Both the position numbers and the translations under genes were made by a program. DNA of 48,004 bases from the NCBI GenBank assembly GCA_902579065.1, contig CACHFI010000004.1, positions 1 to 48,004 of the forward strand, written 5' to 3'. Under the pieces are notes generated by a model. That model ran no database searches, was not told the origin of the DNA, and worked only from the letters and a program-made list of their open reading frames with translations. Within the stretch, counting starts at the first letter, position 1; the number at the start of each line of letters is the position of its first letter. Of the stretch, positions 7,429 to 16,339 are shown in pieces. The DNA comes from an uncultured Bacteroidota bacterium (GTDB taxonomy: Bacteria > Bacteroidota > Bacteroidia > Flavobacteriales > BACL11).

Positions 7429-9888
7429 TTAGTATTCTGTATTTGATTCTTCAGAGACATCATCGTTATTAATTTTAGATCTTTTAGAATTTGATTTGAA
7501 ATTTAATTTTCCAAAAGTATATTTAAAACTAATTCCTATTGATGTGAACATACTTGTTCTAACAGATGTTTGATTAAAATTATCACCGCTTAATTCTGTT
7601 GTCCATACCTTTTCACCATTTTTTGCAAAAGGCTCAACTATTCTTAATCCAATAGATCCTCTTTGATTTTTAAATTCTTTTTTAATTCCAAAACTCATCA
7701 TAGAAAAGCTAGTGGAAGTTCCTTGTAGAGTTTGCGAAGGCGATCTGGCAAATCCAAATCCTTCAGCCTTCCAATTATTAGCTAATTTTAATGTGATTCC
7801 AAAGTTGTAGTTATATAATAGCGCAGATCTATTTTCACTGGCAAATCTATTATCTTCAGCCTCATAGGAATATAAATTAAATCCACCTCTTAGTGTAAGC
7901 TTATCAAATCTTATAGATCCATAGTAATTAAAACCATATCTAGTACTACTACCTATATTTTCATAGGTTGTTATAGATGTATCATTTTGAATTCTCAAAA
8001 ATGATTCAATTAAATCATTACTTTCTTTAAAGTAAACATAATAGCTGCCTTGATACTTTCTTCCAAAACTATTATAGCCAAGTTCAATTTGTTTTGTAGT
8101 TGATGGAGTTAATTCTGGATTACCAATAGTAATATTTTTATTATCAGTAATATTAGTATTAGTATTTATATAGCTACTACTTGGTCTTGAAATTCTCGAG
8201 TTATAACTAAGCTTTAGACTTTTACCCATATCAATTTTTTTGGAGAATGTTAGATTAGGTAAAATGTTATCATAGTTTTCAGAAAATGGAGTATTAGTTC
8301 CATTTTTCCAATCACCTTCTATTTTGGTGTGTTCATATCTAGTACCAGCCTTAAGACTATAGTCATTAGGAAGACTTATATTAGAAGAAAGGTATAAAGC
8401 ATTAACTGTTTGAGTGTAGTTAAAAATTTCATTATTAAAAACATAATCTATATTTTCTGATTGTGTTTCATAATCCATTTCTTGATCTCTAATAATCATT
8501 TTACCTCCAATTTCAATTAAGTGATCTTTAATTGGCTGTGTATAATCAATTTGAAAGGTATGTTCAAAATTTTGTTCGTCATTTATATTTTTCAGATTTA
8601 TTAGACCATTATTTTCTGAAATATCAGTCTCATTATCTCTAATTCTATTTCCTAATTGATAAGAAATACTCAGTTCTCTATCTTCATTATCTTCAAATGT
8701 TCTAGTATAGTCGGTATTCCAGCTTATATTATTTCTAACATTTGTTGATTCTAGATATGAATTATAATTGTAAGATGTATCTACACCATTATAATTTATG
8801 GTGGTTGTATTGTCAGATGGTGTGTTTCTTCCTCTAAAGTTAATATCAGATGAAATAGAATTATAAGCATTTATATCATAATACATGTTAATTCCTGAAC
8901 CATATCCAATCCATTGACTCTCACTAACACCATTATTGGTTAAAATATTAGTGTCTCCATTTTCATTCCAATCTTCTCTTTCATAAGTTGTATTTCCCTC
9001 TCTTGGCCAACTATACCAAGCATTACCTCTAGCAGAGAGACTAAACCTTCCTTTTCCTAAGGTTAAATTAAATCCATTTTTATTATTTCTTGTTCCAAAA
9101 GAACCATCTACAGAAGCTTTATATCCATCTATAACTTTTTTCTGAGTAATGATGTTTACAATTCCTGCCTCACCTTCACCATCATACTTTGCACCAGGAG
9201 ATGTGATAATTTCAACACTTTTTATTTCATCTGCTGGAATCATCTGTAGGGCAGAAGCTAAATCACCTGAAAGAAAAGAAGAAGCTTTACCATTTAAAAG
9301 GAATTTTATTTGCTTAGAACCCCTTAATTCAACGTTACCGTCAAAGTCAACAGATAATAGTGGAGCTTTTCTTAAAACATCAGTAGCATCATCTGATGCT
9401 CCAGCATCATCACTTTCAGCATTATATATAATTTTATCTAGCTTAGATTCATAAATTGGTTTTTGTTCATCAATAGTTATTTCAGATAACATTTCAGAAC
9501 TTACTTCTAGGCTTATTTCTTTTAAATTAACATCAGGATTTCTTTTGGTTATTTTAAACTCTACTTCTTTTGGTTTGTATCCTAAATAATTAATTTTTAA
9601 GATATAATCCCCAGTTAATATTTCGGTCATTGAGAATTTACCATTGGCACCAGAAATAGTTCCCTCTATAACTTTATTCCATTTAACATTTGTAATACTA
9701 ATATTAGCATATTCTAATCCTTCTCCAGTATTAGAATCTACTATTTTACCACTAACGTTTCCTCTGAAATATGATGATTTCTTTTTTGAACCAAATCCGG
9801 AAAAATCACCTCCGTATCCTCCTTTTCCACCACGCTGAGCAATAGTTAATAAAGGAAGTAACAATAAAATTAAAATAAATTTTCTCAA
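7429..9888 (-). CDS. TonB-dependent receptor-like outer membrane beta-barrel family protein with N-terminal carboxypeptidase-regulatory-like domain
   Basis: Signal peptide; 'VSGKIVDSNTGEGLEYANISI...'; plug-like 'DDATDVLRKAPLLSVDFDGNVELRGSKQIKFLLNGK'; long beta-barrel. Confidence 0.88.
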   Translation of the reverse strand: MRKFILILLLLPLLTIAQRGGKGGYGGDFSGFGSKKKSSYFRGNVSGKIVDSNTGEGLEYANISITNVKWNKVIEGTISGANGKFSMTEILTGDYILKINYLGYKPKEVEFKITKRNPDVNLKEISLEVSSEMLSEITIDEQKPIYESKLDKIIYNAESDDAGASDDATDVLRKAPLLSVDFDGNVELRGSKQIKFLLNGKASSFLSGDLASALQMIPADEIKSVEIITSPGAKYDGEGEAGIVNIITQKKVIDGYKASVDGSFGTRNNKNGFNLTLGKGRFSLSARGNAWYSWPREGNTTYEREDWNENGDTNILTNNGVSESQWIGYGSGINMYYDINAYNSISSDINFRGRNTPSDNTTTINYNGVDTSYNYNSYLESTNVRNNISWNTDYTRTFEDNEDRELSISYQLGNRIRDNETDISENNGLINLKNINDEQNFEHTFQIDYTQPIKDHLIEIGGKMIIRDQEMDYETQSENIDYVFNNEIFNYTQTVNALYLSSNISLPNDYSLKAGTRYEHTKIEGDWKNGTNTPFSENYDNILPNLTFSKKIDMGKSLKLSYNSRISRPSSSYINTNTNITDNKNITIGNPELTPSTTKQIELGYNSFGRKYQGSYYVYFKESNDLIESFLRIQNDTSITTYENIGSSTRYGFNYYGSIRFDKLTLRGGFNLYSYEAEDNRFASENRSALLYNYNFGITLKLANNWKAEGFGFARSPSQTLQGTSTSFSMMSFGIKKEFKNQRGSIGLRIVEPFAKNGEKVWTTELSGDNFNQTSVRTSMFTSIGISFKYTFGKLNFKSNSKRSKINNDDVSEESNTEY

Positions 9889-9892
9889 AATA

Positions 9893-11305
9893 TTATATTT
9901 TACAGCTCATACCAAAAAGGGATTTATCTTTGATAATTTGATCAACACCATCTGGTACCATATGTTCCCAAGTACCAGTTTCACATAATTTAATTTTCTT
10001 TAAAACATCTTTGGAATATATTCCTAAAATATCTTGATCAAAATTTAAATCTTCTATTCTTTTATTACTGAGTAAATACTTATAAATGTCTTTTGCTCTA
10101 GGGTGTACCTTAATATTTTTGCTATTTATAATTGAATCTTCATTATCCCCTTGAGTTGGATATAGATATAATTTAACATCTCTTGTTAATATAACTCCAA
10201 ATGCTTCCATTATACCACCATTTAAGTTTCTGTAGTATTTTTCTTCAAACATTTCTACAAGATTATCAACTCCAATTATAAAACCAATCCTCTTATCACT
10301 ATATCTAGAAAAATACTCACATAATTTATAATATTTTTGATAATTGGAAATCATTACTGTATATCCCAAGGAACATAAAATATCGGCTCTATCAAGAAAA
10401 TCTCTTTCATCTAATTGTCCGTTAGACATCAAATTAGAAAGCGTTATTTCAAATAATAACTGTATATTTTCTTCTTTAACTTTTGAATTTTCTTTAAATT
10501 TTTCTAGACCCTTGGTTAACATGTCAATATTAACTTTAGTTACAGGTCTGAAGCTTCCCCTAAGGGCTAAAATATTTTTTTGAAATAAAACATCTGATGG
10601 ATATTTATTTTCACCAGCAGGAGTGAAAATAACGGCATTAGTCATTTTTTCTTTAACAAGTGTCAAACTCAATAATCTATTATCTATATCAGAAAAATTT
10701 GGACCTAACACTTCAACCATATCAATTTCGAAATTATCTCTGGAGAGATTGTCATAAAGTTGATTTAAGATTTCTTTTGGATCAGATTCATTAAAGCATG
10801 CATACATTAAATTAGTTCCTATTATTCCAATTGTTTCTTGTTGTATTCTTGCTTCTTGATCATGTAATCTGACATGAATTCTAAAATCATTAGGGTCTTT
10901 TGTAGGGTCAAGTTGAAACCTTAATCCAATCCATCCATGACCTTGTGCGGTTTTATCATAATTGATTGTAGTAACTGTATCAGCAAAAACAAAATATCTA
11001 GTGTCTTTATGATCTTTTCTATTTAATCTTTCTTCTAGTAAACCGTACTCTTGATCAAGCATCTTATTTAGCCTTGATTTGCATACATATCTACCATCAG
11101 ATTCTTTGCCATAAATTGCATCAGAAAAGTCTCTATCATAAGCTGACATTGTTTTGGCTATTGTTTTTGATGCACTACCAACTCTAAAAAATTGTCTAGC
11201 AACTTCTTGTCCAGCTCCAATTTCAACAAAAGAGCCGTATATGCTTTTATCTTTATTTATTCTTCTGGCTTTTTGACCAGCAGTAAGGATAATTTGTTTA
11301 TTCAT
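9893..11305 (-). CDS. Conserved cytoplasmic protein of unknown function (about 470 aa), Bacteroidota-type family
   Basis: Full-length ORF 'MNKQIILTAGQKARRINKDKSIYGSFVEIGAGQEVARQFFRVG...'; no signal peptide; no domain I can assign confidently. Confidence 0.8.
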   Translation of the reverse strand: MNKQIILTAGQKARRINKDKSIYGSFVEIGAGQEVARQFFRVGSASKTIAKTMSAYDRDFSDAIYGKESDGRYVCKSRLNKMLDQEYGLLEERLNRKDHKDTRYFVFADTVTTINYDKTAQGHGWIGLRFQLDPTKDPNDFRIHVRLHDQEARIQQETIGIIGTNLMYACFNESDPKEILNQLYDNLSRDNFEIDMVEVLGPNFSDIDNRLLSLTLVKEKMTNAVIFTPAGENKYPSDVLFQKNILALRGSFRPVTKVNIDMLTKGLEKFKENSKVKEENIQLLFEITLSNLMSNGQLDERDFLDRADILCSLGYTVMISNYQKYYKLCEYFSRYSDKRIGFIIGVDNLVEMFEEKYYRNLNGGIMEAFGVILTRDVKLYLYPTQGDNEDSIINSKNIKVHPRAKDIYKYLLSNKRIEDLNFDQDILGIYSKDVLKKIKLCETGTWEHMVPDGVDQIIKDKSLFGMSCKI

Positions 11306-11325
11306 TATCGAATATTGATATTTAA

Positions 11326-11333
11326 CAAAATTA
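11326..11333 (-). promoter_or_regulatory. -7 box (plus CAAAATTA = minus TAATTTTG) upstream of the gene starting at 11305
   Basis: TAnnTTTG on the minus strand, 20 nt before the start. Confidence 0.35.
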
Positions 11334-11414
11334 AGTAGATATTTTAATTAAAGCATAATTTATAACCAATAATTGTAAATTATAATATATAATTTTACAA
11401 TATAATTAAACATA

Positions 11415-12176
11415 ATGGAAATTACTTTTTTAGGAACTGGTACATCCCAAGGAGTACCTGTAATTACTTGTAAATGTGATGTTTGTTTATCTACAAATAA
11501 AGAGGATAAGAGACTAAGAACATCGATTCTTATTAAAGATAATAATACTAATATAGTAATTGATACAGGTCCAGATTTTAGACAACAGATGCTTAGGGAA
11601 AAAGTTGAAAAATTAGATGCTGTTTTATTCACTCATTCGCATAAAGATCACACTGCTGGTTTAGACGATATTAGATCATATAATTTTAAAGCCAAAAAGC
11701 CTATGGAAATATACTGCTCTAAAGATGTTCTTTCAGCTTTAAAAATGGAATTTTCTTATATTTTTTCAGAGTTTAAGTATCCAGGAGTGCCAAAAGTTAA
11801 TGTAAATCTATTTAGTAGTGATGAGTTTTATATTGAAAATACTAAAGTAATACCAATCAAAGCTATGCATTACAAATTACCAGTTCATGGTTTTAGGATC
11901 AAAAATTTTGTTTATTTAACTGATTTAAGTAAGATTTCTGAAAATGAGAAAAATAAGATGCTCAATGCAGATGTAATTGTTTTAGATTCCCTTAGAAAAG
12001 AACCTCATTTATCTCACCTTTGTTTAGAAGAATCTATAGATTTATTAAATGAATTGAAACCTAAACAAGCTTACTTAATACATATAAGTCATTTAATGGG
12101 TTTGCATCATGAAGTTAATGAAACTTTACCTGATTATATTTCTTTGTCTTATGATGGTTTAAAAATCACTATATAA
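11415..12176 (+). CDS. MBL-fold metallo-hydrolase, PhnP/RNase Z-like
   Basis: 'THSHKDHTAGLDDIR' HxHxDH motif, N-term 'FLGTGTSQGVPVITCKCDVC', 'HISHLMG'. Confidence 0.9.
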   Translation: MEITFLGTGTSQGVPVITCKCDVCLSTNKEDKRLRTSILIKDNNTNIVIDTGPDFRQQMLREKVEKLDAVLFTHSHKDHTAGLDDIRSYNFKAKKPMEIYCSKDVLSALKMEFSYIFSEFKYPGVPKVNVNLFSSDEFYIENTKVIPIKAMHYKLPVHGFRIKNFVYLTDLSKISENEKNKMLNADVIVLDSLRKEPHLSHLCLEESIDLLNELKPKQAYLIHISHLMGLHHEVNETLPDYISLSYDGLKITI

Positions 12177-12182
12177 AGGATT

Positions 12183-12214
12183 TTGCATAATTTTTTTATT
12201 AAAAAACTATGCAA
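12183..12214. other. Imperfect inverted repeat TTGCATA-A-TTTTTT-TATT-AAAAAA-C-TATGCAA; candidate transcript end or operator
   Basis: 7 bp + A/C mismatch + 6 bp stem, 4-nt loop, 6 nt after the MBL-fold gene stop. Confidence 0.45.
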
Positions 12215-12248
12215 TATTTATTTTATTCATTATTTTTGATATAAATTA

Positions 12249-12256
12249 TATATTTG
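12249..12256 (+). promoter_or_regulatory. -7 box TATATTTG upstream of metalloprotease gene
   Basis: Exact TAnnTTTG match, 19 nt before ATG at 12276. Confidence 0.4.
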
Positions 12257-12275
12257 TTAAACAATAATTATACTC

Positions 12276-15071
12276 ATGAAAAATATTCTTTCACTTTCCT
12301 TTTTTATTTTAATAACAACTAATGTTTTTGCTACAAAATGTGATCATCATGATGATTACGAAATAAGGTATATAACTGAAAATATGCAGCTTATTAATCA
12401 AATTCAAGAAAATTTACGTAATCAAGTACCGTGGCAAGAATTTTTATCAAATCACCCAAATTGGTTTACCTATTTTAATGAATATAATTATAAACCTCAC
12501 AGAGCATTTGGTTCACCAATAAATTTAAATCAAGGTTCATCACTTGAAGAAAAATTTGAGAATTTTATTTTATCTGATTTATCTGTTTTCAATATCCCTT
12601 CACATATAATTTTAAATAGAAAATCTGAAAATGACAAGTATATAAATTTAGATTACAAACAAATATATAATTCATTAGAAGTTATTGATAGTAGACTATA
12701 CGCAAAATTTAATCTTAAAAATCAATTAGTTGCATTTGGTTTAGATTTATTTTCTGATATATCAATTAGTACTATCCCAACAATAACACAAACTGATGCC
12801 ATTCAATCAGCATCACAAAATATTACATCTAATATTTTTAATGATATTGTTGAAGAAGATTTAAAAATTCTTCCAATTCCAAAGAATGGAAAGTATAATT
12901 ATCATCTAGTATATACAGTTAAGATTTCAACTAAATTAACACACGGTCCAGCAAATTACATATGTTATGTTGATGCAAATAGTGGTGAATTATTAATGAG
13001 AATAAATACTGTACATTACGAAGCACCTTCTATTGCAACAGTAAATGTTGAAGGAGAAGTTTACACTACAAACCCTTACAATCCATCTACTGTAGAAAAT
13101 TTGGTTAATCTTAGAGTTCAAAAAAGTGGAAACAATTACTATACTGATAATTTTGGTAATGTAACTATTCCTGGCAGTGGTAATGCTATTTTTAATTTAG
13201 ATGGTTTATTTACTGAAGTCCAAACAAATAATAATATTCCAGCTTTTTCCTCTCAACTTTCAAATACCAATGTTGCTTTTGACAATTCAAACTCAACTAT
13301 TCAAGAAAGAACAGCTTTTTGGGCAGTTAATCAAATTCACGATCACTTAAAGTCTGTTTTTCCAACATTCACAGGACTTGATTACGCTATTGAAACAAAT
13401 ATTGATGTACAAGGTAGTTGTAATGCATACTACGATGGAACTATTAATTTTTATGCAGAAGGAAATGGATGTAATGCTACAGCAAAAATTCCTGATGTTG
13501 TATATCATGAGTATGGTCATGGAATAAATAATTACAGATATGGTTCTGGAATGTGGAATGGAGGTCTAAATGAGGGATATGCTGATATTTGGGCAATATC
13601 TTTAACTCAAAGTCCAGTTCTAGGTTTTGGATGGGATTTAGTTGATCCAACAGTATATGTAAGAAGATATGATCAAAATAGAAAAGTATATCCTCAAGAT
13701 TTAGTTGGTCAAGTTCATGCTGATGGTGAAATTATTGCTGGAGCTTTTTGGGATACATATTTAAATTTAGGAAGTATGCAGCAGATGTTGGATTTATTTA
13801 AATATACATTTGATGGTGCACCAGACGGTCCAAATGGTACAGAAGGTATAATTTACACAGATGTTTTAGTAGAAGTATTATTTGCAGATGATAACGATGC
13901 GGATTTAACAAATGGTACTCCTAATGATTTAGATATTATTCAAGCTTTTGCCCTTCATGGCATTACTCTTCTGTCAAATGCTGTTATAGCTCACTCTCCT
14001 GTCTCTTTAGCTCCTGGAAATATAGATATCTCCATAAGTGCTAATATATCAGCAACGTATTCATGGGCACTTTCTAGTGCAAATTGTTTTTACAGATTAA
14101 ACGATGATCAAAATTGGAATAATATTACTATGACTGCAAATGGAAATAATTATACTGCAACTATTCCTGCTCAATCTAATGGTAATATTGTAGCATATTA
14201 TATTTCAATGACTGACAATTATGGATTTGAATCAGGAATTAACCCTCAAGAGTCAAATGTTGTTCCACTAAAAGATGCTAACCTTCCATTCTTTATTATG
14301 GTTGGATATGAACTCTATGAAGAAGAAGATTTTGATTTTAATGTAGGTTTTTGGCAAACTGGTGATCCAATTGATAATGCTACTACTGGAATGTGGGAAA
14401 TTGGCTCTCCAATAGGATCTTATGATGATCCAAATAGTTTATCCGGAATGGTTCAACCTGCTTATCAGCATACCCCTAATGGTTACGCTTGTGCATTTAC
14501 TCAAAATGCATCATCTATAAACGATGGGATAGGAGCTAATGATGTAGATGGTGGACATACAACATTATTTTCTCCATATTATAATTTAACAAACTACATA
14601 AATCCTGCATTTACATATTGGAGATGGTATACAAATAACCCTTCTAGTGGTGCCAATCCTGGAGCTGATTGGTGGCAAGTAATGATCACTGATGATGGTG
14701 TTAATTGGGTTTATGTTGAAAATACATTGAGTTCTGATTTAAGCTGGAGAAGAAATGCCTTTAGGGTTAAAGATTATGTCAATTTAACATCGTCAGTTCA
14801 ATTAAAATTCATTGCATCTGATAGTATAAGACCTGGTCAATATTTGGATGGTGGAAGTTTGATTGAAGCTGCTGTTGATGATCTTTATCTTTATGAAAGT
14901 TTAAGTTCAGGGACTTCTACTAATTTTGATGTTAATGCTGTTGAACCAAAATTAATTAGAATTACTGATTATTTAGGCAGAGAAATTAATCCAAACAATA
15001 TTAATTCTCTTAATAATTTAATTTATTATTTTGAGGATGGAACAGTCAAAAAGAAATTAAAATTTAACTAA
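12276..15071 (+). CDS. Secreted M36 (fungalysin)-like zinc metalloprotease with C-terminal jelly-roll-like module and putative sorting domain
   Basis: Signal peptide; FTP/PepSY-like propeptide; 'VVYHEYGHGINNYRYGSGMWNGGLNEGYADIWA' (HEYGH...E) catalytic motif; C-term 'KLIRITDYLGRE...IYYFEDGTVKKKLKFN'. Confidence 0.87.
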   Translation: MKNILSLSFFILITTNVFATKCDHHDDYEIRYITENMQLINQIQENLRNQVPWQEFLSNHPNWFTYFNEYNYKPHRAFGSPINLNQGSSLEEKFENFILSDLSVFNIPSHIILNRKSENDKYINLDYKQIYNSLEVIDSRLYAKFNLKNQLVAFGLDLFSDISISTIPTITQTDAIQSASQNITSNIFNDIVEEDLKILPIPKNGKYNYHLVYTVKISTKLTHGPANYICYVDANSGELLMRINTVHYEAPSIATVNVEGEVYTTNPYNPSTVENLVNLRVQKSGNNYYTDNFGNVTIPGSGNAIFNLDGLFTEVQTNNNIPAFSSQLSNTNVAFDNSNSTIQERTAFWAVNQIHDHLKSVFPTFTGLDYAIETNIDVQGSCNAYYDGTINFYAEGNGCNATAKIPDVVYHEYGHGINNYRYGSGMWNGGLNEGYADIWAISLTQSPVLGFGWDLVDPTVYVRRYDQNRKVYPQDLVGQVHADGEIIAGAFWDTYLNLGSMQQMLDLFKYTFDGAPDGPNGTEGIIYTDVLVEVLFADDNDADLTNGTPNDLDIIQAFALHGITLLSNAVIAHSPVSLAPGNIDISISANISATYSWALSSANCFYRLNDDQNWNNITMTANGNNYTATIPAQSNGNIVAYYISMTDNYGFESGINPQESNVVPLKDANLPFFIMVGYELYEEEDFDFNVGFWQTGDPIDNATTGMWEIGSPIGSYDDPNSLSGMVQPAYQHTPNGYACAFTQNASSINDGIGANDVDGGHTTLFSPYYNLTNYINPAFTYWRWYTNNPSSGANPGADWWQVMITDDGVNWVYVENTLSSDLSWRRNAFRVKDYVNLTSSVQLKFIASDSIRPGQYLDGGSLIEAAVDDLYLYESLSSGTSTNFDVNAVEPKLIRITDYLGREINPNNINSLNNLIYYFEDGTVKKKLKFN

Positions 15072-16339
15072 TTTATTTCTTTGAATTTATTGTTATTGTA
15101 AATCCCTAGTGCTTTTCCTTTTAACTTTTTCCCAAAAAATGGGCTGTTTTTAGATTTTGATAAAGTATCATTTTCTTCTAATGACCATTCTATTTCTGGA
15201 TTGAAAATAGTAAGATTTGCTTTATTACCTTCTTCAATAGTGTAATTATCAAGACCAAGAATCTTTCTTGGATTATTAGCAATTTTTTCAATTATTTGAT
15301 TAATTGACAAATGTTTTTCTAGGTTTTTATTTATTAAACCAAATGCAGTTTCTAAACCAATTATTCCGAACTCGGCATTATCAAATTCAATTTTTTTAGT
15401 CTCTACTTCAAATGGACTATGATCTGTTGTTATTACATCTATAGTGCCATTTTTTAAACCCTTTACAATTGCTTTGTTATCAGAATTTGACCTTAAAGGA
15501 GGTAGAACCTTAAATCTTGTATCAAAATTATTTACTGATTCATCAGTTAAAAATATATTATGTAAAGCAACATCAGCTGAAATATTAATTCCATCTTCTT
15601 TAGCTTGTTTAATTTTATCAACACTTTTTTCAGTACTAATGTAAGATTCATGAATTCTTCCATCAGTATATTTACATAAACTAATATCTCTGTCAAGCAT
15701 CATTTCTTCAGCTATATTTGGAATGCCTTTTAAGCCTAATTGAGTACTAATTTTTCCTTCATTAATTACTCCTTTATTTTGCATCTTTATATCATTTGGG
15801 TAATTCATCAATAGAGCATCAGAATTTTTCATATAAAGCAAAGCAATTTTCATTAATTCATTGTTTTGAATAGATTTTTTATCATCGGTGAATGCTATAC
15901 ATCCATTTTTAGTCATATCATGTATTTCAACTATGTTTTTTCCTTCTTGATTCATAGTTAAATTTCCAGCTACTTGAATATTTACAATATGTTTTTTACT
16001 AAAGCTTTTAATAAAATCTATCATTGAACTATTGTCAATTGATGGATTAGTATTTGGCATTAATAGCACCTCAGTATATCCTCCCTTTGCTGCTACATTC
16101 AATCCATTTTCAATTGTTTCCCTTTGCTCAAAACCAGGTTGACCAAAGTTTACATGCATATCTAACCAACCTTGAGAAATATGTAAGTTATCACTTTTAA
16201 AAATCTTTGTTTCAGAATCTATTTGAATCTTTTTAGCAATCTTTTCAATTTTATTATTATTAATAAGAATATCACAAATTTTACCGTTGTGTTTAGATGA
16301 ACTATCAATAATTTTAGCTTCTTTAATTAGTATTTTCAT
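15068..16339 (-). CDS. pyrC: Dihydroorotase (class I / amidohydrolase)
   Basis: 'GWLDMHVNFGQPGFEQRETIENGLNVAAKGGYTEVLLMPNTNP', 'VITTDHSPFEVETK'. The canonical metal-binding HxH is not intact ('DMHVNFG'). Confidence 0.85.
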   Translation of the reverse strand: MKILIKEAKIIDSSSKHNGKICDILINNNKIEKIAKKIQIDSETKIFKSDNLHISQGWLDMHVNFGQPGFEQRETIENGLNVAAKGGYTEVLLMPNTNPSIDNSSMIDFIKSFSKKHIVNIQVAGNLTMNQEGKNIVEIHDMTKNGCIAFTDDKKSIQNNELMKIALLYMKNSDALLMNYPNDIKMQNKGVINEGKISTQLGLKGIPNIAEEMMLDRDISLCKYTDGRIHESYISTEKSVDKIKQAKEDGINISADVALHNIFLTDESVNNFDTRFKVLPPLRSNSDNKAIVKGLKNGTIDVITTDHSPFEVETKKIEFDNAEFGIIGLETAFGLINKNLEKHLSINQIIEKIANNPRKILGLDNYTIEEGNKANLTIFNPEIEWSLEENDTLSKSKNSPFFGKKLKGKALGIYNNNKFKEIN

